From contig CALMAH010000022.1 in assembly GCA_937859595.1 (NCBI GenBank), forward strand, positions 1 to 44,331: a stretch of 44,331 nucleotides of DNA, given 5' to 3'. The position numbers and the translations under genes are program-made. The notes beneath the pieces were generated by a model. The model saw only the letters and a list, made by a program, of their open reading frames with translations, was not told the DNA's origin and ran no database searches. Origin of the DNA: an uncultured Acidobacteriota bacterium (GTDB lineage Bacteria; Acidobacteriota; Blastocatellia; Pyrinomonadales; Pyrinomonadaceae). How positions within the stretch are numbered: the first letter of the stretch is position 1; every line of letters starts with the position of its first letter. Below are positions 17,537 to 26,134 of this stretch, piece after piece.

Positions 17537-19330
17537 TTAGTTTGCCGGAACCTCGTAGCCCGGCTCGTCTGTAACTGTTAGGCTGATGAGGTATCCGGAG
17601 ACCACCGTCGCAACGCAGCCGACAACATTCAACCAAAGGAACTCTATTGCGCTCTTTCCTCCGGGATTCTCAGAAAGTCTGCCTAATTCAGGTAGCGATA
17701 TGAAAAACTCCGCTCCACTGAACGGGATCGAAGGCAGCCAAAGATAATACCCTTCATTATTTACATAGATCAGCGATGTAAAGAACACGCTGACAAGCCC
17801 TATTAGAATCCCGGAGAACGCACCCCGCCCGCGGGCTCGTTTTACGCCGATAGCGAGAACAAATACACCAAGCAGCGATCCATAAAAGAAAGAACCGAAC
17901 CGGTTGACTACCTCGATAAGTGAACCGAGATTTGTAGCGTAGGTGGCCACCACGCAGGCAAACGCTCCCCAACAGAACGTCGCCACTCGGCCGAAACGGA
18001 CAAAATGTTTGGCATCGGCGTCGGGTCTAAAATGGCGTCGATAAAAATCAATAGTTGTCGCCGTAGCAAGCGCGTTAAGCTCCGACGAAATTGACGACAT
18101 TGCGGCGGCAAAGATCGCAGCGATGATCAGCCCCAAAATGCCGATCGGCATGTACGTTACGACAAACGTCGGGAAAACGTAATTTACGTCGTTAAATCTT
18201 GCGTTACCGGTGGTCGCCTTTACGAGTTCTGTCGCCTCGACTCGGGTCTCGTTGAATCGTTTGTGCGCGGCGACAAATGCCTCCTTGCTTGCGTCATCTT
18301 GGATCTCGGCATAGGCGAGCGCGGCGTCACTTCTTGCGAGATGGGCTTCTGTATATCGCTGCTTAAGTCCGGGATATTCTGCCGTCTGCTCGATTCTCTG
18401 CGCCTCGATCGTGTTGAAGATCATCGGCGGGGTCACGAACTGATAGAAAACAAAAACAAAGATACCGATCAGCAAGATCATGAACTGCATGGGGATCTTC
18501 AGCACCGCACTCATCAAAAGCGAAGTCCGCCCCTGATCTACGTTCTTTGCCGTCAAGAATCGCTGAACCTGACTCTGATCGCAGCCGAAATAAGCGAGAA
18601 AAAGGAACAGCGCCGCAAAGGCTCCCGACCAGAAGGTGAATCTCTCCGATAGGTCAAAAGTGAGATCAACGGTCTCGAGCTTTCCGAGAGCACCGGCGAT
18701 AAAAAGGCCGTCGGTAACCGTAACCTGTGCGGGAAACTGAGAAACGATGACGAAGACACAGACGAAAAGGCCGATGAAGATGAGTATCATTTGCTTAACG
18801 TCAGTCCACGTTACGGCCTGAACACCACCGATCATCGTATAGAATGTGGTAGTCATACCGATAAGCAGAATGGTCGCGAGTTCGCTCCAGCCGAGCACGA
18901 TTGACAGTACGACAGACGGAGCCGCAATGATAACGCCTACACCAAGCCCGCGCGATAGCAGAAAAGCAAAGCTGGTAAGGCTGCGTGTCTTAGCATCAAA
19001 TCGTTTTTCTAGATACTCGTAGGCGGTAAATACCCGCGCACGGGAAAAGAATGGTACGACCGTAACGCAAAGGATAACCATTGCGAGAGGCATTCCGTAA
19101 TAGAACTGGAGGAACCGCATGCCGTCGGCGTATGCCTGTCCCGTGGTGCCAACCAGCGTGATGGCAGACATCTGGGTGGCCATCACCGACAAACCGACCG
19201 CCCACCATGGTAGGCTGCGGTTTGCAAGGAAAAAGCCCTCTACATTCCCTGTATTCTTTGAAAGACGGATGCCGTCAAAAATGACGTAGGCCAGGTAGGC
19301 AACAACAACCGCCCAGTCGAGGAAACTCAT
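17537..19330 (-). CDS. Sodium:solute symporter (SSS family)
   Basis: Inner-membrane Na+-coupled transporter with about 13-14 hydrophobic segments. Hallmarks are [37 protein letters not shown] near the N-terminus (TM1-TM2) and [16 protein letters not shown] around 265-280. A long polar insert (about 310-390, [16 protein letters not shown] onward) separates two membrane segments, as in the larger SGLT-like members. I use the ATG at 19330; the TTG at 19336 is less likely. There is no Shine-Dalgarno, and the start lies 9 nt after the stop of a tiny membrane-protein gene, so coupling is likely. Context (TonB receptor, ROK regulator, PIG-L) points to a sugar, amino sugar or small organic acid as substrate. 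Confidence 0.9.
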   Translation of the reverse strand: MSFLDWAVVVAYLAYVIFDGIRLSKNTGNVEGFFLANRSLPWWAVGLSVMATQMSAITLVGTTGQAYADGMRFLQFYYGMPLAMVILCVTVVPFFSRARVFTAYEYLEKRFDAKTRSLTSFAFLLSRGLGVGVIIAAPSVVLSIVLGWSELATILLIGMTTTFYTMIGGVQAVTWTDVKQMILIFIGLFVCVFVIVSQFPAQVTVTDGLFIAGALGKLETVDLTFDLSERFTFWSGAFAALFLFLAYFGCDQSQVQRFLTAKNVDQGRTSLLMSAVLKIPMQFMILLIGIFVFVFYQFVTPPMIFNTIEAQRIEQTAEYPGLKQRYTEAHLARSDAALAYAEIQDDASKEAFVAAHKRFNETRVEATELVKATTGNARFNDVNYVFPTFVVTYMPIGILGLIIAAIFAAAMSSISSELNALATATTIDFYRRHFRPDADAKHFVRFGRVATFCWGAFACVVATYATNLGSLIEVVNRFGSFFYGSLLGVFVLAIGVKRARGRGAFSGILIGLVSVFFTSLIYVNNEGYYLWLPSIPFSGAEFFISLPELGRLSENPGGKSAIEFLWLNVVGCVATVVSGYLISLTVTDEPGYEVPAN

Positions 19331-19339
19331 CGGCAAACA

Positions 19340-19483
19340 CTAGTCCGAAAAATATCGAGAGAAAGCCGCAAGCAACAGAATAACAATTACCGCCGAAAGG
19401 AGCACGGCGGTATAAACTTTTCGCCACCACGAATCGGGAAGTTCGTCATCTCCGTTTCGATAGCGCTCTTCAGGATTATTCAT
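19340..19483 (-). CDS. 47-residue single-helix membrane protein preceding the symporter
   Basis: A tiny gene: MNNPEERYRNGDDELPDSW, then WRKVYTAVLLSAVIVILLLL and a short positively charged tail (AAFSRYFSD). It has a polar N-terminus of about 20 residues followed by one transmembrane helix (about 24-41). It sits between the TonB receptor gene (65 nt upstream) and the symporter gene (9 nt downstream) in the same direction. Its spacing, amphipathic layout and clean stop codon support a real gene; small subunits next to SSS transporters are known (for example DUF4212/YhdT-like partners), but I cannot assign this one to a family. Confidence 0.65.
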   Translation of the reverse strand: MNNPEERYRNGDDELPDSWWRKVYTAVLLSAVIVILLLAAFSRYFSD

Positions 19484-19498
19484 CGTTTCGTTTTCGAT

Positions 19499-19536
19499 GT
19501 GCCCGGAGCTGCCTGCGTTGCGGCAATTCCGGGCAC
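19499..19536 (-). other. Intercistronic hairpin between the TonB receptor and the small membrane gene
   Basis: GTGCCCGGA (19499-19507) pairs perfectly with TCCGGGCAC (19528-19536), and the inner GCTGC/GCGGC extends the stem. On the minus strand it is followed by A-rich, not T-rich, sequence, so it is more likely an mRNA stability or processing hairpin than a terminator, allowing different levels of receptor and transporter. Confidence 0.5.
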
Positions 19537-19548
19537 CATGAGGAATCG

Positions 19549-22479
19549 TTAGAAAATGAACTTGAAGCCGAGCTGGAACTGCCGGCTGTCAAGCGAAGCC
19601 ACTGGCCGATTATTTACCGTCGGGAGCGGTCCGGTAACGTTACCGAGAGCATCGGTAGTCACGGTCCGATTGTTGATCTGAAAGACACTGTTGATATTGA
19701 ACACATTCAGAAATTCGCCAAATACCTCGAGCTTATATCGTTCGGTAAAATCAATGAATCGAGAATACCTAAGATCGACATTTGTCTGTTTTGGCGTCGT
19801 GCCCGAATTGCGGCCGATCCCGACCGGATTATCAGACCCGATAAAGCCATCCAGATTTATGTCATTAGCGGCAACGATATCAAAACGTTCACCGCTGTTC
19901 AGTGTTGTGATGATTCCTATCTGGTTATTGTTTACCAGATACCGAAGCGCCCTACTTTCAAAGTTGAACTGCGGCCGGCCGACAAAGGTCATCACAAACG
20001 TATGCCTCTGATCTGCCAATGCCGGGCCGCGGCCGCGTCGTCTGTTCGTGGGATCGCCCACAACAAGGTTTGCTGCCTGGGTTGCGACCATATTCTGCTC
20101 GGGTGCGTCATCCTCGGCCTTTGAAAGCGTATAGTTGGCACTGAACTGATATCCCCTCGAAAACCGCTTATTTAGCTGGAGCGTCATGGCCGTGTAGGAC
20201 GAGTTAGCAACCGATTCCGCCATAAGAATGTTGTTGAATCTTGGATCGAGCCGAGTCGTCGCGTCTATGGTATTGCTGAATATTGGGCGGCCGTCAGCAA
20301 GGAAACTCGTCGGGTTTATTCGGTTGATATTTCTATAGACCGGAATATGCCGCCCTCCGGAATGGATAAATCCGACCGTGAACGACAGGTCGTCCGCAAT
20401 GGCCTGTTCAAGTTGGGCGTTATAGTGCATCGCATACATGTTCTCAAAGTCGGGAGAAATGGTCTCGATGCTTTGTACGGGTAGGCTTGTGCCGGGAGGC
20501 AGGCTCCCCAAGGTATTCGGGAAAGCCGGCGCTCCGGGCGTTGCTGGTCCGAACGAGAAATTAAAGAAGCTCGGCGAACCATTATTGATCAAAGCTCTCT
20601 GGTAAAAATCAAGATAAACAGTGTCGAAATAGATCCCGGCGCTCGCCCTGAAGACCGTCGGAAGCCGGCCGTCGCGAACGCTGTAAACCATTCCAAGCCG
20701 CGGGGCAATGTTGTTCTTATCAACCTTGAAGTTTTGCGAGGCAGAGAACGGCGAATCGGCCCTGGCCTCAGGAATTATGTAGAGGTCATAGCGAATGCCG
20801 TAATTGATCTTAAGCTTACTAGTTGCCCTCCAGTCATCTTGGGCAAAGAGGTTGATGAACGTCGAATAATAAGAAATATTCGGGTCGCCAAAAGCTTCAA
20901 GGTAATTCGTATAGCCGAACGGTGCTGAGCCGTTAAGAGCATTCAAGTACGCCGTGAGATTGGGGAAAGTGTAACGAGCAAACTGACCTGAACGCCTGAC
21001 GTCATCGATCCGATTCATACCTCCGCCAAACTTCATCACGTGGTTGCCGCGTGTCCAGGTAAGATTATTCTGGAATTGGGTCGTCTCTTGTAACGGGGCG
21101 ATCGTATTCGCGTTCTCCGGTGCGCCGATATTTGCTACGCCGGTGATAACTACGCTGATGCCAGATGCCGAATTCTCGTTAGGAATGTTGCGGGAGTCAC
21201 GCTTTGCATACTGGAATCGAAGTTCATTGAGTACCGTTGGTGAAAATATCGATGCCAATTGCAATCCAACTGAGTATGATTTGTCGTCAAACGTGATAGA
21301 TCGCTGCAGCGTGTTGAGACCGCCGGCGATGTTGTTGGGCGATTCATTCTTGAAGAAGTTGAACCTACCTGACAGCCTGTTCGAGTCGTTAAGCTGGGCG
21401 TCGGTTCGGAAGATAAAAAAGTTCACTTTCTGGGCGGCGGGTATCGCCGTAGGAAAAGCGCTCGCGGGCACACCGGCGGCGATGAGTGCCTGTCTATTTG
21501 CCTCCGAGATAGTGATCGTTCGCTGCGGCTCACCAGCCAGGTCACGATTGACCCACTCATAGCCGGTATAGAAGTGCCATCGATCCCGAATGAACGGTCC
21601 TCCGATGGCACCTGTAATATTGTCCACCTTCGTCTCGGGCTTCACTGCTGACGGCAAGATGTTAAAGGGCCGGGACGACATCCCAGTCCTTCGAAATCGG
21701 TAGCTGGCAGAGCCGCTTAAACGATTAGTACCCGATGGGGTAACGGCATTCATTATTAAGCCCGGCGTGTTGCCAAACTCAGCCGAGAATCCATTTGTCA
21801 CAAGCTGGACCTCAGAGACGAACGTATCTGATATTGGCATGAGCCTGATCCCTCCCCGGTCAGCCTGAGTATTATTGTTACCATCAAGCTGATAATTGGT
21901 TCTCCGCGTGTAGCCGTTGGCGTTGATACGGGGCACACCGAATTCCACGTTCGGCCTCCCGGTCACATTCGCTTGCAAGAGAGCGAAGTTGTACGGATTA
22001 CGAGAAACATTAGGAAGATTTTGAACTTCCCGGGTATTCATCACACGGCCAACATCGATCTTTCCCGGATCGGCGATCGGAGCATCGGATGTGATCGTCA
22101 CCGTTTCCTCGAGGCCGCCCGTTTCAAGTGAAACATTTACCGTCGCGACCGCACCAGTTGTGAGGATGATACCGTCGCGGACGAGACGTCTAAAACCTTG
22201 GCTCTCAACCGTGACACGGTATGTGCCTAGCGGCAGTAGGGGAACGCGAAAGCGCCCGCCTGAGTCCGTAGTGACTGTTCGCTCAGCGCCCGTTTCAATA
22301 TTCCTTACTAAAACCGTGGCATTTGGGACCGAGGCGCCGTTCGGGTCCGTGACCGTACCCTCGATCTGAGCATTGATCGCCTGAGATTGTGCAATAACTT
22401 CCGGTGACGAAACGAGAAAAAAAACGGCGAATGTGGTCGCCAGGAGCAAAAAACGTCCGAAAATCGATGGCTCACGCAT
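19549..22479 (-). CDS. TonB-dependent receptor, Oar-like, with CarboxypepD_reg-like domain
   Basis: Outer-membrane receptor. I start at the ATG 22479 because AAAGGAG lies 11 nt upstream; the frame is open to 22536. The product (976 aa) has a signal peptide (about 1-32, LLLATTFAVFFLV), a carboxypeptidase-regulatory-like beta domain (about 35-115: IEGTVTDPNGASVPNATV, GRFRVPLLPLGTYRVTVES), a plug-like region (EVQNLPNVSRNPYNFALLQ, NYQLDGNNN) and a long beta-barrel ending FQLGFKFIF with the C-terminal Phe required for barrel insertion. Oar-type receptors of this build are very numerous in Acidobacteriota and import or bind large or carbohydrate ligands. First gene of the receptor-small protein-symporter-PIG-L-lyase run. 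Confidence 0.93.
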   Translation of the reverse strand: MREPSIFGRFLLLATTFAVFFLVSSPEVIAQSQAINAQIEGTVTDPNGASVPNATVLVRNIETGAERTVTTDSGGRFRVPLLPLGTYRVTVESQGFRRLVRDGIILTTGAVATVNVSLETGGLEETVTITSDAPIADPGKIDVGRVMNTREVQNLPNVSRNPYNFALLQANVTGRPNVEFGVPRINANGYTRRTNYQLDGNNNTQADRGGIRLMPISDTFVSEVQLVTNGFSAEFGNTPGLIMNAVTPSGTNRLSGSASYRFRRTGMSSRPFNILPSAVKPETKVDNITGAIGGPFIRDRWHFYTGYEWVNRDLAGEPQRTITISEANRQALIAAGVPASAFPTAIPAAQKVNFFIFRTDAQLNDSNRLSGRFNFFKNESPNNIAGGLNTLQRSITFDDKSYSVGLQLASIFSPTVLNELRFQYAKRDSRNIPNENSASGISVVITGVANIGAPENANTIAPLQETTQFQNNLTWTRGNHVMKFGGGMNRIDDVRRSGQFARYTFPNLTAYLNALNGSAPFGYTNYLEAFGDPNISYYSTFINLFAQDDWRATSKLKINYGIRYDLYIIPEARADSPFSASQNFKVDKNNIAPRLGMVYSVRDGRLPTVFRASAGIYFDTVYLDFYQRALINNGSPSFFNFSFGPATPGAPAFPNTLGSLPPGTSLPVQSIETISPDFENMYAMHYNAQLEQAIADDLSFTVGFIHSGGRHIPVYRNINRINPTSFLADGRPIFSNTIDATTRLDPRFNNILMAESVANSSYTAMTLQLNKRFSRGYQFSANYTLSKAEDDAPEQNMVATQAANLVVGDPTNRRRGRGPALADQRHTFVMTFVGRPQFNFESRALRYLVNNNQIGIITTLNSGERFDIVAANDINLDGFIGSDNPVGIGRNSGTTPKQTNVDLRYSRFIDFTERYKLEVFGEFLNVFNINSVFQINNRTVTTDALGNVTGPLPTVNNRPVASLDSRQFQLGFKFIF

Positions 22480-22633
22480 AAAAAAGATATCTCCTTTGCT
22501 ACAAAAATTCTGGGGGCTTTCAAGACTAATACGCAATTCGAAGCTGTGAGTTCGCTTCCGATTGTGTTCCTGGCCGCGCCAAAATTACCGATTGGCGATG
22601 ATTTCAATGTTTGTTGGAGCTTCCGACAAAGTT

Positions 22634-22660
22634 TTAATACAGAGTTCATATCTTTGTCAA
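22634..22660 (-). promoter_or_regulatory. Candidate promoter of the TonB receptor operon
   Basis: On the minus strand TTGACA (22655-22660) and TATTAA (22634-22639), spacer 15 nt (17 if the -10 is read as TTAAAA two bases later). Directly downstream is GTATTAAAACTTTGTC, nearly the same as GTATTAAAGTGTTTGTC at the -10 of the ROK promoter. Confidence 0.45.
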
Positions 22661-22709
22661 GGAAAAGGTGATGAATAACTCGTCGTCGCCCGCACTCCCT
22701 ATAATAAAC

Positions 22710-23909
22710 TCAGTTTACCGCCCCAAACTTTCGCGCCAGCACAAGTCCCACTGCACCCGTCAACGTAGGCGAATCTCCAAGCGATGAGGGCATCAATTCT
22801 GTTTGTGGCAGCCCCGCCAACACGCTGCGTTCCATAACTCGATGAAGATCGTCTGCCATTAGATCCCACGCTGCGGTCATTCTGCCGCTGACGACCACCA
22901 CCTGCGGACTTAGCCCCACAATAAGATTCGAAATGCCGTTACCAAGATAGTGTACCGTTTCTCGCATCGCATCTACGGCGTGGCGTTCGCCATGCTGGGC
23001 CAGTTCAATGATATCGCTTACGTTTGTATCGTTCTGTTTCATCGCATCGTCTTTGAGACGGCGTTTGTATCGCTCGACAATAGCCGGCTCTGAAGCATAG
23101 GCCTCCCAACATTCGCGGCTACCGCAGGAACAATCGACCGGAGCATCAGTGCCGAGGATCATATGTCCAAATTCGCCGCCAGCCCCCATCTCGCCACGAT
23201 ACACCTGCCCATCGAAAATAATTCCGGTGCCGATACCTTCGCCTACAAGGACCATTACGAACGTGTCGGTCTTCCTGATCTTTTCATGCCCAAACCATAG
23301 TTCAGCTAGGGCTGTGGCGTTGGCGTCGTTCTCGACGATCACCGTCATACCGGTCCGCTGCCGCACCTTTTCGCAAATATCCCAGTCATGCCAGTTGAAG
23401 TAAGGCACATGAAAAACCTTTCCGAGCTTCTGGTCGACCAGACCGGGCACGCTCATCCCGATCTCGAGACCCTGTCCAGGAAATCGATCCGCAATACGTC
23501 CAACCCGATCCACTATCTGCGTGGTCATGAATTCAACATCCGGCGAGGTTGAAAAGCTCTCCTTTTCAAGAATGGAGCCAGCCAGATCAGCAAGGGCGAT
23601 CGTGCTCGTCCTCGGACCCAGGTCGATCCCAATCGCACATGGCACGTCCTTTTTCAGGTCAAACAGCGTGGGCCGACGGCCTCCTGTAGAGACTCCTGAC
23701 CCGATCTCGACGATCAACCCGGACTCGAGTAGCTCGTCAATTATTACCGAGACCGTCGAACGATGCAGCTCTGTCTCCCGGGCGATCTCAGCCCGCGATA
23801 TCGGGGCACGATCTCTCACGTAGTTCAATACTATGCGTTTGTTAATATCACGGATCGTTGTCGGGCGTGCGATCTGCGACTTTGCTTTCTGAAGGTTGAT
23901 CCTTTTCAT
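22710..23909 (-). CDS. ROK family transcriptional regulator
   Basis: A repressor-type ROK protein, 399 aa. A winged-helix DNA-binding domain occupies about 20-70 (NYVRDRAPISRAEIARETELHRSTVS), followed by the ROK kinase-like fold: phosphate-binding GIDLG (94-98), a VENDANATALAE segment (192-203, catalytic-type D195) and a zinc motif with C260, C262 and C267 (CSCGSREC) plus the upstream HM. Such proteins (NagC, Mlc, XylR) bind sugars or phosphosugars. It lies upstream of the TonB receptor operon in the same direction and probably controls it. Its own promoter overlaps a palindrome (24024-24043), suggesting autoregulation. Confidence 0.92.
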   Translation of the reverse strand: MKRINLQKAKSQIARPTTIRDINKRIVLNYVRDRAPISRAEIARETELHRSTVSVIIDELLESGLIVEIGSGVSTGGRRPTLFDLKKDVPCAIGIDLGPRTSTIALADLAGSILEKESFSTSPDVEFMTTQIVDRVGRIADRFPGQGLEIGMSVPGLVDQKLGKVFHVPYFNWHDWDICEKVRQRTGMTVIVENDANATALAELWFGHEKIRKTDTFVMVLVGEGIGTGIIFDGQVYRGEMGAGGEFGHMILGTDAPVDCSCGSRECWEAYASEPAIVERYKRRLKDDAMKQNDTNVSDIIELAQHGERHAVDAMRETVHYLGNGISNLIVGLSPQVVVVSGRMTAAWDLMADDLHRVMERSVLAGLPQTELMPSSLGDSPTLTGAVGLVLARKFGAVN

Positions 23910-23996
23910 GTGTCCGTAAGAATAAGTGGGTTTCAGACTACTGGTCCGCGATTCCGAATTCTTCGACTATCTTTGTTGCGGCCCCAGACAAACACT

Positions 23997-24025
23997 TTAA
24001 TACTCCTATTTTTTTAACAAATCAA
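23997..24025 (-). promoter_or_regulatory. Candidate promoter of the ROK regulator gene
   Basis: On the minus strand TTGATT (24020-24025), 17-nt spacer, TATTAA (23997-24002). The leader would be about 80 nt. The -35 box overlaps the inverted repeat at 24024-24043. Confidence 0.5.
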
Positions 24026-24043
24026 ATAGGATATTTCCTATTT
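24024..24043. promoter_or_regulatory. Inverted repeat, candidate operator of the ROK regulator
   Basis: AAATAGGA (24024-24031) and TCCTATTT (24036-24043) are perfect 8-bp arms around TATT. A third half-site TCCTATTT occurs at 24004-24011, inside the promoter spacer. NagC/Mlc operators are likewise AT-rich, A/T-flanked dyads. I did not find the same arms at the TonB promoter. Confidence 0.5.
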
Positions 24044-24138
24044 CCAACAACCAATGCTCCGATCTTCGTCAAATATTGAAGGACATAGGTCATTTTTGGG
24101 GGACCACACGTTAAATTCATCCATTCGGAACGAAGGGA

Positions 24139-26133
24139 CTAGGTTCGGTGAAATCCACGTTCGACGTCTGATATCCTCAATCTAAGGACGACCGGACGAC
24201 CGTGTGGACAGGTGGTGGGCGACGAGGTCATTAAAAGTCGATCCACCAGCCAATGCATTTTCTCACTGGAGAGCGGGGTATTTATCTTGATCGCCGCTCT
24301 ACACGCCAAGCTGGCAGATACAATGTCGCGAAGAGAGGATCGTGCTTCGGCCCGGTCACCTTCCGCGGCGACGTCCAGCAGTTCAAGGAAAAGATTCTTC
24401 GCCTCGTCCGGGCGGATATCGTTTGGCACGGATTTGATTGCTACGGTACGGCCGGACAAACGCATTAGTCCAAATCCAAGGGAGGCCAGTTCGTCTTCTA
24501 TAAGATGAAACACCTCCGCCTGCGGCGGGGTTAGGTCAACCGTCTCCGGCAAAAGAAGCATTTGAGACTCTACCGGCCTATCGGCCTCCGTCTGACGAAA
24601 CTTGTCAAAGAGTATCCGTTCGTGGGCAACGTGCTGGTCGATCAACAGTAGTCCCTCATCATCCTCAGCGATAATGAAACTCTCGTGCAACTGCGCTATC
24701 GGCTTGATTTTTAACGCCGAGATCGAGTCCACCGCGGCCTCCTTAACAAGCCCCGCCGCGGAAGCTACGGGCGGCAGCACTGGATAAGGATGGTTCGTCT
24801 CCGAACGAAGTTCAGCTAACGGTCCGGTGTCGGTGGCTGGGGAAAGGTGAGAAGAGGAATTTTGCTCAGTCTTATCAATCATCCAGGGATCAACCGATTC
24901 GACAGACGGCAAAGGTCCGTCAGTATTTGTGAATATAGTCCCCGATGTCTCTTGCTGAAAGTCGCCTATGTGCCTGGAGTTCAGGTCCGCATTTTCACTC
25001 GTGCCGGAACCGAAAGTTGGGCTGGCCGCGGCAGCCCTCGTGCCGTTGGCAGCTTCACTGTCTTCGCTCTCGACAACTGCTTCCTCAACAGCATTTCGAT
25101 CTAATTCATGGATCGTCTTCGTTCCCCCCGTTAGAAGCACGCCAGCCCTTGACAGAGCTTCCTTTACCGCCTCCGCTATCGCGTCCTTAACGGCCTCGCT
25201 TCGTCGAAAACGTATCTCGGTTTTCGCGGGATGGACATTTACATCGATCTCCTCGACCGGCACATCCAGGAAGAGGAAGGCGACAGGATAAAATCCGTGT
25301 GGCAGCACCGACCGGAAGCCTTCGCGAAGCCCCGCAGCGATCACCTTGTCGCGGACGAAACGTCGGTTGACAAAATAGTACTGTGCATCCTTGTTGGTCC
25401 GCCGCTCTCTTGGGGCGGAAACAAATCCCGAGATCTTTGCTACATATTCCCGACCGCCAACCACCGGCAGCAGGCTTTCGACAAGATCGGTGCCGAACAA
25501 CTGAAACGCCCGTTCGCGAAGGCTCTTCGCCGGAGAAAGGTTGAAGATCTCCCTGCCATTGTTCTTGAGGAGATAAGCGATCTCAGGGTGAGCCAGTGCA
25601 TAGTGAGTCACTATGGATACGAGATGATAGTTTTCGGTCGCCTCGGACCGCATGAATTTTCTTCTTGCGGGCGTATTGAAAAATAGGTCGCGCACCGATA
25701 CCGTGGTCCCCCGCCCTCGCGGAGCATCCTTTACATCGATCAGGCGGCCTCCCTCGATTTCCACACGTGTACCGGCGATCGATGACTCGGTCTTAGTGAG
25801 CAGTTCGACCCGCGCAACCGAAGCGATCGAAGCCAGAGCCTCTCCTCGGAATCCGAGGGTCTCGATTCGCCCAAGGTCATCGGCCTCACGTATCTTTGAA
25901 GTAGCGTGACGTTCGAATGCGAGTACTGAATCGTCACGTTCCATGCCCACGCCGTCGTCCGAAATTCGCATTAGCCGGCGACCGCCGAGTTCGATCTCTA
26001 TTTGCAGACGTCCGGCTCCAGCATCGATAGCATTCTCCACAAGTTCTTTGACCACCGAGGCCGGACGCTCGACCACCTCGCCAGCAGCGATCTGATTCGC
26101 TAGATTGTCCGGAAGTATCCGTATCCTATTCAT
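24139..26133 (-). CDS. mutL: DNA mismatch repair protein MutL
   Basis: GHKL ATPase that links MutS mismatch recognition to strand removal. N-terminal motifs: ELVENAIDAG (30-39), DDGVGM (59-64), GFRGEAL (94-100). The variable Ser/Thr/Glu-rich linker spans about 335-470. The C-terminal dimerisation domain keeps endonuclease-type features: DQHVAHE at 499-505, SLACRAAIK (about 605) and CPHGRP at 642-647. The fourth acidic position of the DQHxxxE-x4-E motif is D510 instead of E. 664 aa. The start follows the bshC stop codon by one base, so the two genes are co-transcribed. Confidence 0.95.
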   Translation of the reverse strand: MNRIRILPDNLANQIAAGEVVERPASVVKELVENAIDAGAGRLQIEIELGGRRLMRISDDGVGMERDDSVLAFERHATSKIREADDLGRIETLGFRGEALASIASVARVELLTKTESSIAGTRVEIEGGRLIDVKDAPRGRGTTVSVRDLFFNTPARRKFMRSEATENYHLVSIVTHYALAHPEIAYLLKNNGREIFNLSPAKSLRERAFQLFGTDLVESLLPVVGGREYVAKISGFVSAPRERRTNKDAQYYFVNRRFVRDKVIAAGLREGFRSVLPHGFYPVAFLFLDVPVEEIDVNVHPAKTEIRFRRSEAVKDAIAEAVKEALSRAGVLLTGGTKTIHELDRNAVEEAVVESEDSEAANGTRAAAASPTFGSGTSENADLNSRHIGDFQQETSGTIFTNTDGPLPSVESVDPWMIDKTEQNSSSHLSPATDTGPLAELRSETNHPYPVLPPVASAAGLVKEAAVDSISALKIKPIAQLHESFIIAEDDEGLLLIDQHVAHERILFDKFRQTEADRPVESQMLLLPETVDLTPPQAEVFHLIEDELASLGFGLMRLSGRTVAIKSVPNDIRPDEAKNLFLELLDVAAEGDRAEARSSLRDIVSASLACRAAIKINTPLSSEKMHWLVDRLLMTSSPTTCPHGRPVVLRLRISDVERGFHRT

Positions 26134-26134
26134 T

